From the NCBI GenBank assembly GCA_027923505.1, contig BROI01000006.1:558001-622000 (forward strand): 64,000 bases of DNA, in the 5' to 3' direction. Numbering within the stretch: position 1 is the stretch's first letter; each line of letters opens with the position of its first letter. Made by a program: the position numbers and the translations under genes. Of the stretch, positions 9,927 to 20,432 are shown piece after piece. The notes under the pieces are model-generated. The model was not told the origin of the DNA, did no database searches, and worked only from the letters and a program-made list of their open reading frames with translations. This stretch comes from Mayamaea pseudoterrestris. Taxonomy: Eukaryota; Bacillariophyta; Bacillariophyceae; Sellaphorales; Sellaphoraceae.

Positions 9927-11015
9927 ATGACAACTCACGACCATCATCAGCAAACTCGCCCTAGCTTGGCAAATTACCTTTTCGAAAACAGTCACAACGT
10001 CTTTTTACTAGACGGCGGAACAGGCGAAGAACTCTTTCGTCATGGCGTTCCAGACGACCGAACGCACTGGAGTGCCGAGGCTCTCATGGATCCCAACTAT
10101 CATTCAATATTATACCAGGTCCATGACTCCTTTCTGCAGGCTGGATCAAGTGCTGTCACGACGAATAGCTACGGATGTGTTCCTGGCGTTGGATTTACGA
10201 TAGAAGAACTGCAAGGCCTCTGCGCAACGGCTGGAAGGATTGCTCGTAGTGTTGTTCATGACGAACAATCAAACGCGCCAAGACCACTATACGTTTTGGG
10301 AAGCCTTGGTCCACTCGTCGAGTCGTATCGAGCTGATACAGTCATGGAGCATGAGCAAGGTGTATTTTACTATGAAACCATGTGCAGCGCCATGCTACCC
10401 TTTGTGGATTGCTTTTTGGCGGAAACCATGAGCTCGGTGGAGGAAGCCACGCAAGCGATTGACGCCATATCAAGAATCAGTGAACAAACAACTGATCCGC
10501 AGCAACAACTGCCTTGCATGGTTTCATTTTCGTTGCAATCTGCATCAGCGCGACTATGGTCGGACGAATCTCCCTGCCATGCGTTGGATCAAATCTTGGA
10601 GTACTGCAACACCAAACAAGTGCAGCTGCTGGGAGTTCTCTTTAATTGCGCCACGCCGGAAGCAATCACGTGGGCTCTCGAGGAGATGCACAACCATGAG
10701 CAACTACGCAAACAGCTGCAGCGGCAGCGTGTTCGTCTCGGCGCCTACGCCAATCGACTCACACCCGTGCCATCCAATTGGAGCTTGGCAACACACTTCA
10801 ACGCACCACAGCCACTCCGCACCGATCTTGATCCAAATCGATACTATAACGACTTTGTGAAGCACTGGGTGACAAATTTGGGCGTTGGAATAGTCGGAGG
10901 GTGCTGCGGCGTGACGCCTGAGCACGTTTCACTGCTGCGAGACAAACTACTGGTGGGGCCGCGGCAGACGCAGCAATTAACCGAATGCTCAACGCAATCC
11001 TTGATTCTGTGTTAG
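9927..11015 (+). CDS. Homocysteine S-methyltransferase
   Basis: The ATG at 9927 has context ACCATGA and gives 362 residues. The protein has the single-domain homocysteine S-methyltransferase (Pfam S-methyl_trans) layout: LDGGTGEEL near the N terminus, TTNSYG, LGSLGPL, and the zinc site formed by Cys in LFNCATPEAI and the Cys pair in GGCCGVTPEH near the C terminus. Family members move a methyl group from S-methylmethionine (or SAM) to homocysteine to give methionine in the cytosol. No targeting sequence is evident. The window also codes for the B12-dependent methionine synthase, so two routes to methionine are present. The donor cannot be decided from sequence alone. Confidence 0.9.
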   Translation: MTTHDHHQQTRPSLANYLFENSHNVFLLDGGTGEELFRHGVPDDRTHWSAEALMDPNYHSILYQVHDSFLQAGSSAVTTNSYGCVPGVGFTIEELQGLCATAGRIARSVVHDEQSNAPRPLYVLGSLGPLVESYRADTVMEHEQGVFYYETMCSAMLPFVDCFLAETMSSVEEATQAIDAISRISEQTTDPQQQLPCMVSFSLQSASARLWSDESPCHALDQILEYCNTKQVQLLGVLFNCATPEAITWALEEMHNHEQLRKQLQRQRVRLGAYANRLTPVPSNWSLATHFNAPQPLRTDLDPNRYYNDFVKHWVTNLGVGIVGGCCGVTPEHVSLLRDKLLVGPRQTQQLTECSTQSLILC

Positions 11016-11459
11016 CAACTATGCTTGATTTCTCGGTCTTTTCTGTCCTGCACCGAATCGTTTCATGTGCAGCGTGTTGCTGCAAAGCCGCATCGGTTGT
11101 CACCGAACACTTTTGACGTTTGTTGCAAACAAGGTGGCGAGTGTCGGCTGCGTTGCTGGATGAAAGAAGAATGTTGATAATAATATGGTCGCTGCTCCAT
11201 AATGCGTACAATCGTGGTGGCTAATCTTGTGTTCACACATGTACATACCCGCGCATCTTAGCGCTCAAGGTTATTGAACGGGTTTGATGTCGCTCAATAG
11301 ATTGTGGCCTCCATAGTGCACATGGCGGCAGCACTTTTAAACAAACTAGTTGAACTCATAATCATGTTTTATTTTATATTTGTAGTTTAATGTTCGCCTA
11401 TTTTTCAGCTTACATCGAAGCATTTTACGAGAATTTCAACCTACCCTATCATGTCCATG
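11016..11459. other. Convergent 3' region
   Basis: AT-rich in its second half, between the ends of two genes. It probably holds both 3' UTRs. I see nothing else in it. Confidence 0.5.
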
Positions 11460-13322
11460 TTAGAGTCCAGCGTCAATAAACAATGTAGGATAATCCATCT
11501 TGCGAACCAACTGACTTCCACTCGCTTGCTCCGACTGACATTGTTGTAGAAGAATCGCGTGCGGAATACCCATCTTGTGCTCGTACATGAGGAAATGCAG
11601 CAAGCGCCGGTTCTCCTTGTCCAACAGATCAGCTTTGGTTACCTTTTTCTTCTCGCGCACCAGCACCAACAAGTCACGTCGACGCGGAAGAGTGACACTG
11701 CTACTTGACTGAGCCCGACGCAACCGCGGTCGGCTCCCATCCTCGACGGGCCGCGATGGTTGCTCCGGTGGTACGACTTGCCTCACGCTGGATCCCCGCT
11801 GCATGCGGAACCGGCCAGACGCTCGCGTCGTTGTGTGCCTTGAACTCGACGAGTCGAGCCCCTGTGCGTAGTCTTCCGGTGGTTTCACGTTTCGCGTCGA
11901 CATGGCTCGCTTCAAGACACCTCTGCGAGGGTCTTGCTTCGTCGCTGATGAACGCCGGCTACTACTATTTGCGTTATCCTGACGTTTGCCTCCACTGCGA
12001 ATGCGAGAAATTTGACTGCTTCCATGCACCGTCGTTCCAAGGTCTTGACGAGGGCCGCTACCAAGCTCTGTTCCATCAAAACTCTTGGTGCGAGGAACGT
12101 GGCGTCCGGCGCTACCTGGACCCTTGGAGCGAGACGCTGATGCAGAAGTGTCAACATGAACGGTACTTGCCAGTTCATCTTTTCGCGCCGATGCTCGTTT
12201 GCGCGTCCGATTGCTTTCCAGGTTACCATGACACGACGCACTTAGTTCGTCCTTGCCCGCCGCAGCAACATTTCGAGTGCTTGCGGACGGCGTTGTACGC
12301 CTCGGCGCAGCTTCCTCCTTGACGAGGTTGCGCTTGCTCGCACCGCGCTGTAGCTTTCCCGACTCTGGTTGACTAGGATCAGCCACTGGATGGTCAGCCG
12401 ACCGTGCATTGTTTGTCCGTCGCTGGCCTCGGCGAGGTTCATTCTGCTGCTGGCCATTGCTTTTATCGTGACTGCCATCGTCGCTGACCGACACTCCGTC
12501 AAGATCCATGCTTTCGTCCATGTCCTTTCGATTCCAGGCCAGCATGCTATTGTAGCCACTGGCACTCCCTCGCATCGAGTTGGCGCTAATTGCGTCGTCC
12601 TTTGGAAGCGATGATTGCTGCTGCTGCTGCACCAAGCGTGAGGCGACGCTCACCTGGTGATGGAGATTCTTGTTGGGCGTCGGCTTGAAGTCGGGTCGCT
12701 TCTTGGGCGGACTCTCCTGCAGCATTTCATCCTCGCAGCGCGGATCCGTCACTTCCTCATCGTCGTCGTCGTCGACTCCAAACGACGCTCCACTCTCCGA
12801 GCTGTCTTTACTGCTGGCCGCGCTGGAACTACTGCTACTGCTGTTGCTACTCGAGCTGTCGTCGTCGTCATCGTCGTCATCATCCGAATCATCCTTGCTT
12901 GCTTTGTGAGTATTTTTGGATATTGCTGTCGCTGCTCCTGCTTTCGCTGCCGTTTGGTGAAAACTAGTTGATCCTGTCGTTTGTGACTCTTCATCAAACG
13001 CCTCGTGCTCGACGAAATTTGGATCAAAGTATTCCTCGTTGATACGTTGCGCCTTTTTCGTCGGCCGCGTATTGCTGGCGCCGTTCCAGGCGCATGGCTC
13101 CTCGAACGGCCACGTTTTTGCGGCACTACTCGATGCACCAGTTTTCGACATGTGTACATCGCCTTGGTCATCCACGAGCGAAAGGTCCTGCAGCTTGGTG
13201 GCCGGAGACGCGGAATCGTCCTTCCAATCCTTGCCCCGCTCGAACGCTTGCGTGTCCCATGAACTGTCGCGCGCAGCTGAGGCTTGCTTGGTGATGGAGT
13301 TGTTCGAAACGTCCGAGGTCAT
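11460..13322 (-). CDS. Ser/Asp-rich low-complexity protein
   Basis: The ATG at 13322 gives 620 residues with no intron. Features in order: an N-terminal WDTQAFERGKDW segment, EEYFDPNFVEHEAFDEE, a run of nine Asp followed by a long poly-Ser stretch and a second Asp run (about 12900-12750), then a Ser/Arg/Lys-rich middle with an RTKSFDGTEL string, and a compact, less disordered C terminus (DLLVLVREKKKVTKADLLDKENRRLL...KMDYPTLFIDAGL). That C-terminal block of about 75 residues may be the folded or interacting part. The KSFD string resembles the KS(L/M)D motifs of the gene at 938-3358. Function unknown. Confidence 0.75.
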   Translation of the reverse strand: MTSDVSNNSITKQASAARDSSWDTQAFERGKDWKDDSASPATKLQDLSLVDDQGDVHMSKTGASSSAAKTWPFEEPCAWNGASNTRPTKKAQRINEEYFDPNFVEHEAFDEESQTTGSTSFHQTAAKAGAATAISKNTHKASKDDSDDDDDDDDDSSSSNSSSSSSSAASSKDSSESGASFGVDDDDDEEVTDPRCEDEMLQESPPKKRPDFKPTPNKNLHHQVSVASRLVQQQQQSSLPKDDAISANSMRGSASGYNSMLAWNRKDMDESMDLDGVSVSDDGSHDKSNGQQQNEPRRGQRRTNNARSADHPVADPSQPESGKLQRGASKRNLVKEEAAPRRTTPSASTRNVAAAGKDELSASCHGNLESNRTRKRASARKDELASTVHVDTSASASRSKGPGSAGRHVPRTKSFDGTELGSGPRQDLGTTVHGSSQISRIRSGGKRQDNANSSSRRSSATKQDPRRGVLKRAMSTRNVKPPEDYAQGLDSSSSRHTTTRASGRFRMQRGSSVRQVVPPEQPSRPVEDGSRPRLRRAQSSSSVTLPRRRDLLVLVREKKKVTKADLLDKENRRLLHFLMYEHKMGIPHAILLQQCQSEQASGSQLVRKMDYPTLFIDAGL

Positions 13323-13897
13323 AATGTGTGTGTTTTGTTGTTGCCTCGTGCAACAAGTGCAAGGACGTTCAATGTGCAGTAATTATGCGCTTCAAGCTCG
13401 GCTGATTGGTCACAAAGGTCCGGATACGTCAATCTATATATCTATGAACACTTTAAATCAAGGTCCTTGAGAGTATAAAAGGTTTCTCACTTGCCAATGG
13501 ACACTAAACAAGAGTAATGTGCTATTCTTGGAATGACCTCGTGACAGATGATCGCTCAGAGGAAAGAGTCACAACTCGATCGACTGCTTCACAAGTAAAT
13601 TGTACAATTGTTGTTCCAGGATCTCTCTCTATCTCTTCAGGCACCTTGAGTTCGGCCGTTAGCAGCAAACAGCACCATCAATCATGCCCATGGCACGGCG
13701 GTCATTTATCATGTCGGCGTCTCGAACCGGCGGAAAATGACTTGCGTGTCGCAGTGGTGTAAATGTAAACCGCTGCGACGTCTTGCTCATTCGTCACGCT
13801 TCGGCAGCTGCACCTTTCACCATGGCAGTCAGTCAGTGATGCTTTGTCGCTCGCTGACATTGCTGCCGTCTAGTTTCTTGAAAGAAGTGATCGAAAC
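13323..13897. other. Divergent upstream region
   Basis: This lies between the Ser/Asp-rich protein and the J-protein. An 81-codon frame at 13517-13762 shows no recognisable domain and is not supported as a gene. Confidence 0.45.
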
Positions 13898-14578
13898 ATG
13901 ATATCATGCTCACGACTGGCTGAAATGATTAGACGAGCCTCACTATGTCGCTTTTCACCGAGGCTTGTTCACATCGGCAAGAGCAGACTGCTGCACCTTC
14001 ATTGCGCGTCTTGCCGTGAAGCGCTACAATTCCATGCTCCTTGCCATCGCTCCTTTCACTCATCTCCAATATACTGCAAGAGACAGAGAAAATGTCCGCA
14101 TTCCGTCTTGGGCGTCCCAAAGCAGGCGCCGCTGCCAGAAGTCAAGCGCGCCTTTTTGCAGCTCGCTTTAATGCATCACCCCGACCGAGCGGAAACCAAG
14201 AGCTCGGAACGCTTCATTGAAGTACGCCAGGCGTTTGAGGAAATTGTCAGCAACAGCAACAGCAATGGCAATAACAACAATAGCACTACAACTCCCAACG
14301 GCTGGTCGAGGGAACACATTCAAGACTGGTGGAAGAGTCAACATCATGACGCAGCAACCACCACGGATTTTGTCAACTTTGACATGACGGACGAAACGCG
14401 CCACGAAGTCATTCAAGTCTACCGCACCATGGCGGCGGGTGGTAGAGACAAGGGTGGCTACTGGGACATGGCGCGACAATTGGCGGAGCGAGAAAGTGCG
14501 AATGATGGCGAGCCGCCGCCGACGCGACTGCTGGAAACAAGCGAAACGACGACGCGCAGGCGGCGGAGGAATCGATGA
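13898..14578 (+). CDS. J-domain (DnaJ/Hsp40) protein, probably mitochondrial
   Basis: The ATG at 13898 gives 226 residues. The N terminus is rich in Arg, Ser and His with no acidic residues until residue 9 and few after, ending in RSFHSSPIY, a typical mitochondrial presequence. The J domain spans about residues 66-115: a helix-II-like segment (LPEVKRAFLQLALM), the diagnostic HPD tripeptide at 94-96, then helix III with FIEVRQAFEEIV. J proteins stimulate Hsp70 ATPase. No G/F region or zinc-finger domain follows, so it is a class III type. The C-terminal half carries an Asn/Ser linker and a basic tail with unknown role. Confidence 0.85.
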   Translation: MISCSRLAEMIRRASLCRFSPRLVHIGKSRLLHLHCASCREALQFHAPCHRSFHSSPIYCKRQRKCPHSVLGVPKQAPLPEVKRAFLQLALMHHPDRAETKSSERFIEVRQAFEEIVSNSNSNGNNNNSTTTPNGWSREHIQDWWKSQHHDAATTTDFVNFDMTDETRHEVIQVYRTMAAGGRDKGGYWDMARQLAERESANDGEPPPTRLLETSETTTRRRRRNR

Positions 14579-16084
14579 AAGTGATAAAGAGAGGAGTAGG
14601 CAGCTGCGTGGCATGAACGGTCGTGGCAAGAACCAGTCGGCGTCATCCGATTGTCAGTGTTTGATGAAGGATTATCAGTACTACTGAGTATGAGCGACAG
14701 GCATGATCGGCCTGCCAGTCTCACGAAGTTTAATCGAGTACTCATCAAGCAAAGCCAATACAAAACTAATTTGCTTGCGATCGCTTGATCATGAGGGGCA
14801 TTGTGGTGCGGCAACTCTGATTTTGCAGCTCTAACTGCTCCTCTTGCTGCAGTGCCAATCTCGAGTTTAACTGATAAAGTACAGCGCATTTATATTGATC
14901 ATATCTGGCCTGGTATCTGAGCTTGTCAGTTCTACAGTAGCAATTGCGTGGTCGCATAATATAGCCCCAGCATTGTCTAGGTGCAGACGAGCGGATGCGT
15001 AACATAACTGTTTTATAATTCATGCCTACTCGAGGACATGGTCAATGCCATTAACGCAATTTAGAATACGCAGAGTAGAAGCGTCTGGTAGCCTATGCTG
15101 CAGATGTTGAAATTCGTTGACGTACATGTGCACTGACAGGCTTTATGTCGACTCTCTTTCGCTTTGCATGTTGATGCAACCTTTCGTCCAGGTTCGAAAT
15201 ATTGGAGAAGGTGCTTTTGGCGTATTCATGGGCCTTATCGTCTACAAATTGACAGGACCGGTCAGAGCCGTCTCCAAATTCTTTGTTCGCCGAAATGCAA
15301 AAGACGAACGGCTCGAAATAATGTGGAAAAGTGGGACGTCACCAATGCGGTCGATAAAGTTGAACTACGCCTTGCACGACCATGGAGGTGGATGCAAGAG
15401 TAACTATCCAAAAATTATCACGTTGTCCACAACGAAGACATCGATTAGTCGGATTAAAAATAATTAACGGCATGCAAAAAGTACGTGGAACTCGAAGCGG
15501 ACGAAATTTTAAGCGTGCGCGCTACGTACAGCATATGGCTGTGCAACAGCTACTGGCTGTAAATGTAGAAGCCATCTGCTTTGCGGTCTGCTACGTCGTA
15601 AACATATTCAAATCGAACGAAAAGCCGCCGTCATCGGTAGTGGTGTCTCTGCCAGCGAATCGATTCAACGTACCGAAGGAATCGCTAGATGACGCAAACG
15701 CAAACCCGCATTGCATGTCTCTTCACGATTTATTTCAGCGAAATCTTGAACGATTTTCGCAGCGTGTTCAATCCACGCCGCCCCTTCACTACACGGTCCA
15801 TCTCCTTCATGAGCAGCCGTGTTAACAGCAGCCGTGTCTAGGAACGCCATCATGGGTGAAGCATGCTCCATGGTCACAAATCGGTCCGTTTGATTGCGTT
15901 GACGAGTTTTCAGAACGCTCGCCAAAAGTCATCGCGCCGGGCGGCTAATTTTGTGACCCATCGCCTTAATTATCGGACTGATCGGCGTTGAGTCTTTCGA
16001 AACATTCTTAAAATTTATCAGCGCGGTCAAGCCACCGGTCGGCGTCACATTTTCTCATCCATCGGCAACGGATCGCTCATCAGC
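14579..16084. other. 1.5-kb stretch without a supported gene
   Basis: Three open frames lie here: 15117-15467 (+), 15382-15825 (+) and 15665-15925 (-). The first reads NIGEGAFGVFMGL, which looks like a kinase glycine loop, but no VAIK, HRD or DFG motif follows. None has a clear start, domain or splice structure. The stretch may hold a decayed gene, a noncoding transcript or simply UTRs. Composition is AT-richer than the flanking genes. Confidence 0.4.
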
Positions 16085-17640
16085 ATGACCATGACGAAAC
16101 GACGGAATGCAGCGGCTGTTGCATTGGGAGCTTTATTTGTTGTAGCAGCAGTGATAGGATTATACTCGCAATACTCTGCAAGCCAAACAAGCGGCGAAAA
16201 TGCGGTAGTGCAGCGTTTTCTGCGTGACACACCGCGTCGGCGTGAGCAAAGCACGATAACTTGTGCGCTCTCGCGCGTGGAAATGCTAATAAGCATTCAA
16301 CCCATGCAATCCCAAGACGTATTCCACTGCAATCCTATTGTCGATGGAGTAGAGACGAGTGATGCTCATACACTCGAGCTGGACGAGGCGACGGCGCAGC
16401 TCTATAGCAGTCGTGCTGAAGGGGGACAGGATGTGACAGCGACAATCACGAACGCGTATATTGATGACCTTCAAGCGCAAGTCATCCTTTCTAGCGACTC
16501 AACAATAACATTCCTACAAGCAGACTTTCGGAAACGAAGACGCAAGCTTATCGAGTCCACGGGAAGCTACTCGATGCTTGTAATTCGGGTCGAGCTGATG
16601 AATGCCGCGCCAACGTTTTCCGCATCCCAGCTCTACAGTTACATTTTCGCACAAGCCGTCTCATTAAAGAATCAGTACTATGCTTGTTCAGCTGGAAAGC
16701 TTGTTATCTCTCCGGCGCCCGCAGGCGCCATCACCGTCCGCGTCAGTCTGAGCACTGGCAACTCGCAGCAGTCGGTCGTGAATGCAGCGCAAACCGCCGC
16801 TGTCAGCTACCTGAATAGCGTCTACGGGCAACGGTACACTGACCTTCACGAGCATGCGGACATGTTTATGTTTGTGTTGCCGTACATGGGAAATTGGTTG
16901 GCCTACGCTACTGTTGGAGGCAGCACGTCGGTATACAATGACAAGTGGGGTGGCTACGTTGCCTCTAATATGCACGAGACTGGGTACGTTACTCTTATCT
17001 GACCTTTCTGCAACCGATCAATGTTACACTCTCTTACACTCTTGTCGTCCTTTGTTTTTACAGTCACAACTTTGGGTTGCTGCATTCACACGAAGGAGCA
17101 GAGTACCTTGATTACACTGGATACATGGGCGGCGCCGTGATCGGGTACCACGACCAAGTTGGCTTTCCTGCCATGTGCTACAATGCAGCAGATTTATGGC
17201 AGCTCGGTTGGTATTCTGACCGAACGGTTGCTGTCAATCTCTTTCGACCAACGTTGATCAAGCTTGCCGCTTTTCCCGACTACTCCAAGACAACAGCCGG
17301 CGAGCACTACGTTGTAGCCCGAACTGGAAACGTTTACCTTCACTACAATCGCGCCAAGGGGTACAACATTAATACATACGAGTATCAAGATGCCCTGACT
17401 ATCTACCAAAAGATTAGTTCAGGTTCTTATCTCTTTGCGGCGCTGTCGTGGACTGGAACCACGGCGTACGCACGGACATTTGCGGCTGGCACGTGGCGGG
17501 CCGAGATTTGTGACAAGGTTGACGGCAATGGCTACTCGACTCCAGACTATTTGGTTGTGAGTGTTGGATTTGGTAACTCGCTCTGCGGAGCATACGCCGC
17601 TGACCCATGGACGGCCTTGAGCACGTATCGGCCAGTGTAA
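16085..17640 (+). CDS. Gametolysin-like zinc metalloprotease, peptidase family M11
   Basis: Two exons, 16085-16983 and 17064-17640, joined across an 80-base intron (GTACGT...TTTACAG), give 491 residues. Without splicing, exon 1 reads into a stop 19 bases past the junction. Splicing rebuilds the metzincin zinc site HETGHNFGLLH at residues 297-307 (ligands H297, H301, H307; catalytic E298); downstream PAMCYNAADLWQLGW matches the Met-turn region of M11 proteases. Residues about 9-31 form a signal anchor, so the enzyme is expected on the cell surface or in the secretory path. The region between anchor and catalytic domain fits a propeptide. M11 founders degrade algal cell walls; the substrate here is unknown. 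Confidence 0.88.
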
Positions 17641-17964
17641 ATGCACCATCACCTTTGCTGGCTCATTGTCACTCTCTCTCTCGGCCTTGCATACCGCACA
17701 CCAGCGGAAGCACTCTGGCATTTTCGCATTGCGTTTTTGCAATGATTTTACCATGTAGATATTATCGTAAAATATTTACTGTACTAATTGAAAGTTACTT
17801 TAGCCAAGGATATCTTGCATCTCTAAAGACAGTATCATGTACCAATAGATCGCCGCCATGCGATGAGCCAGAGTCGGTACCGCCAGGGTCGAGCGAGAGC
17901 CGCAATGTTTAACATCATTAAAACGTTGCTACGTACTATCAGCGCTGCCGTTGCTTATTGGAGC
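17641..17964. other. Convergent 3' region
   Basis: Between two gene ends. It has no open frame with a recognisable product and probably contains both 3' UTRs. Confidence 0.5.
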
Positions 17965-18894
17965 TCATGAGTCTACGTCATTCGTCATCCAACGCAGCTC
18001 CAGCTCAAACGTTCGCTCACCCGCCTTTTGGTACTTTTCTTCAAAGTTGGTCCACGGCGGTTCCTCTTGCAACCGTTGGCGAGGTCCAGAGACTGTCAAA
18101 TTGCCGTCTGCGGTGGACGCCACTTCTTGACACTTCCAAACTTGATTCGCCATTTCCGCCGCCACGGCCATTTCCTCCAAATACTGCTTCCAGTTGGATC
18201 TAATGACAAGATGCGGCGAAGATTGCAGCAGCAAGGGAAAGGACGGGTGCGCGTACCAGCGCTGCTGGAGTCGCGACTGCTTGGGATAGGGGTTGGGATA
18301 AAGCATAAAGTGCTTGTCAAAGACCAGGTTGGCCGTTCGGGCGCACCGCCAAAAGTCCACGAGTTCGGCGCGAATCAACCAAACATTGTATGCGACTTGC
18401 TGAAACAAGGGATAGTCGTCAGTTACTGTCTGATCTTCTTGCGGCTGCAACAGTGGCCTGCTGGAATATGGATTACGCTCAAGCCGCGCCAAGGATCGAT
18501 CGACGCCAAGCACCACCGCGTTGGGATACGTTTCACCCAATACGAGCGACGACCTTCCCGTGCCGCATCCGCTATCCAATATAATGGATTCTCGTGACTG
18601 CAGCTTGATTTCGCGGTCGGCGAGCTGAAAGGCAGCTAGCGTATGCGGAGCCATTGGTTTGCGCGCAAGGTACTGGTCCAAAGTTGAAACGTGCTTGCTC
18701 ACATGGCGATGCAAGGTATCGGGATGCGTCGCTGGACACTCTATCGTGTAAGCTGTAGCTGTAGCGCCGGCTGTTGATACGAGACGCAATGCTTGTCTTT
18801 GCTGGTTTAAAACTGATGCTGAAAATGCCGATGCAGCGTGTCGCAGTGTTTGCGACGACATGAGCATCGTCATCAGAATCTCCAAGACTTTCAT
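17965..18894 (-). CDS. TrmB-like SAM-dependent methyltransferase, probably tRNA (guanine-N7) type
   Basis: The ATG at 18894 gives 309 residues. The SAM motif I ILDSGCGTGRSSLVLG and the acidic strand LGVDRSLARLERN are followed by LIRAELVDFWR and then FMLYPNPYPKQSRLQQRW, which matches the TrmB signature (F-P-D-P-W-P-K-x-R-H-x-x-R-R) with two changes. The end of the fold reads HLVIRSNWKQYLEEM, again TrmB-like. TrmB/Trm8 makes m7G46 in tRNA. The N terminus (first 30 to 40 residues) is Ser/Ala/Arg-rich with almost no acid, so mitochondrial or plastid import is possible. Substrate assignment is by family only. The gene is divergent from the lumenal coiled-coil protein gene. Confidence 0.75.
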   Translation of the reverse strand: MKVLEILMTMLMSSQTLRHAASAFSASVLNQQRQALRLVSTAGATATAYTIECPATHPDTLHRHVSKHVSTLDQYLARKPMAPHTLAAFQLADREIKLQSRESIILDSGCGTGRSSLVLGETYPNAVVLGVDRSLARLERNPYSSRPLLQPQEDQTVTDDYPLFQQVAYNVWLIRAELVDFWRCARTANLVFDKHFMLYPNPYPKQSRLQQRWYAHPSFPLLLQSSPHLVIRSNWKQYLEEMAVAAEMANQVWKCQEVASTADGNLTVSGPRQRLQEEPPWTNFEEKYQKAGERTFELELRWMTNDVDS

Positions 18895-19040
18895 ATCCGA
18901 ACACTAATCATGTCTTCTCTAATAGAATAAAATGATTGTCATCGCTTTATTATGATCGATAAATAGAGCTGAGAAGGAAGGACGCACAAATTTTTTTTGT
19001 ACGACGAGACATGCATTTGTTTCGCGAATGAAATTGCGTG

Positions 19041-19070
19041 TCGTACCGGTTATCTTGCCGCATCGGTACT
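19041..19070 (+). promoter_or_regulatory. TCGTACCGGT + CGGTACT element upstream of the lumenal protein gene
   Basis: TCGTACCGGT (19041-19050) and CGGTACT (19064-19070) repeat the two words seen before the homocysteine methyltransferase. The ATG is 86 bases downstream. Function is inferred only from recurrence. Confidence 0.3.
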
Positions 19071-19078
19071 CACATCCG

Positions 19079-19090
19079 ACTGACGTCAGT
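19079..19090. promoter_or_regulatory. CRE-type palindrome ACTGACGTCAGT
   Basis: A perfect 12-base palindrome containing TGACGTCA, 66 bases before the ATG at 19156. TGACGT/ACGTCA words act as CO2/cAMP-responsive elements read by bZIP proteins in the diatom carbonic anhydrase promoter ptca1. That use here is an inference. Confidence 0.4.
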
Positions 19091-19155
19091 TTTCAAATTT
19101 TCTTGTCACGCACCATGGTGGCTCCCACAACTTCGATCGTCTTCCTCCAGTCACC

Positions 19156-20250
19156 ATGAAGATATTTTTGGCGCTGTTGGCGCTCCTGTGCTTGTCGGTA
19201 AAGGGTTTTGCACCTGCTTCTGTGCCGCGTCCAAGCCTAGTGTCGCTTCAAGCACAAACAGACAGCAGCAATGATTTATCGTTTCTTTCGAAGCGAATCG
19301 TCGCCACGACTGCGGCGACCATGCTGAGTATTGGCCTACTAATGGGCGGCGATGTCATGCCGGCCATGGCTGCCACAAAGACTGCTCCAGTCGTGGAGCA
19401 GGTTGCGGCGGCCAAACCGAAGAAACAACCCGCTGCTCCAGTGGCTCCGGAAAAGAAGGCCGTCGACACTGCTCGCGCTGCCGTCGACGCGGCCAACGCC
19501 AAGATCGCAGCCGCCAACAAGGAAGGTGCGGCCGCCAAGGCTGCCAACGACAAGGCGACTGTCTTGCTGAAAAAGTGCGAGGCCGCCGTTGTTCAGGCTA
19601 AGAGTCAGTATCTGAACGAAAACGACAAATTGACCAAGGCCAAGGGCAAGAATGCAAACACAAACTTTATCGTGCAGGAACAGCAAAAAGTTGGTACGTC
19701 GACACGTAACTGGATGAGGATTATCATGTGATATATAGGATATTTCTCATTCAACTCATGTTTTTTTCTCTATGCAGCTGATTTGAAGGAGGCCGAACGC
19801 ATATCCCAGATCCAGCTGCAAAATGCCAAGCTCACCAAGAAGAATGCAGCCACCCGACTGGGACAAGCGGATAGCAACTTGAAAGCCGCTACCAAGCAGC
19901 GTGAACAAGCACAAAAGAATTTTCAAAATGTTGAAAAGAAGTACCAAAAGTATTTGGCGGAAAAGACAAAGCAAGAAAAGGTTCAAATGAAGCGACAAAA
20001 GGAGCAAGAGGCAGCGAAACGCAAGGAGGAGCAGAAACAAAAGGCAATCGCTGCGGAAAAGGCCAAGAAGGAAGCTGCGGAGAAGGCCCTTCGTCTCAAG
20101 CAGGAGGAAGCCAAGATCAAGGAGCTCCAGGCGGCCCGCGATAAGGCATTACAATTGCAACAAGAATCAGCCAAACAAGCTGCCGCGAACCAAGCTAAAC
20201 TCGAGGCAGAAGTCAAAACACTTGCCGAGCTAAAGAGGAATGCAAAATAA
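19156..20250 (+). CDS. Plastid thylakoid-lumen coiled-coil protein (predicted)
   Basis: Exons 19156-19693 and 19778-20250, separated by an 84-base intron (GTACGT...TGCAG), give 336 residues. The N terminus carries three stacked targeting cues: a signal peptide (FLALLALLCLSVKG), the diatom plastid site KG/FAPAS, and a second hydrophobic segment ending in VMPAMAA after KRIVATTAATML, which looks like a thylakoid transfer signal with an A-x-A cleavage site. The mature part is Ala/Lys/Gln/Glu-rich and almost wholly heptad-like: an Ala-rich block (about residues 85-180), then long charged helices to the C terminus. No enzyme motif is present. A structural or scaffold role in the lumen is inferred. 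A CRE palindrome lies just upstream. Confidence 0.8.
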
Positions 20251-20432
20251 TGACGACTTGCAACGAATGATGCGTCCCTGCCACGACGGCAAACGTTTAC
20301 GATCCATGAGGTACTGCTACGAATCATCCTTGCCGGCGATGTTAAAATGCTTGTAAAATGAACTGCTATAGAATAATGTTAATTGATTTCAGTATCGTTG
20401 GACGTTGTGGTAGTAGATGACGGACTGCTCGA

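Noticed and set aside
15117-15467. Kinase-like glycine loop NIGEGAFGVF
   Set aside because: No lysine motif, HRD, DFG or APE follows and the frame is short. Not called as a kinase.
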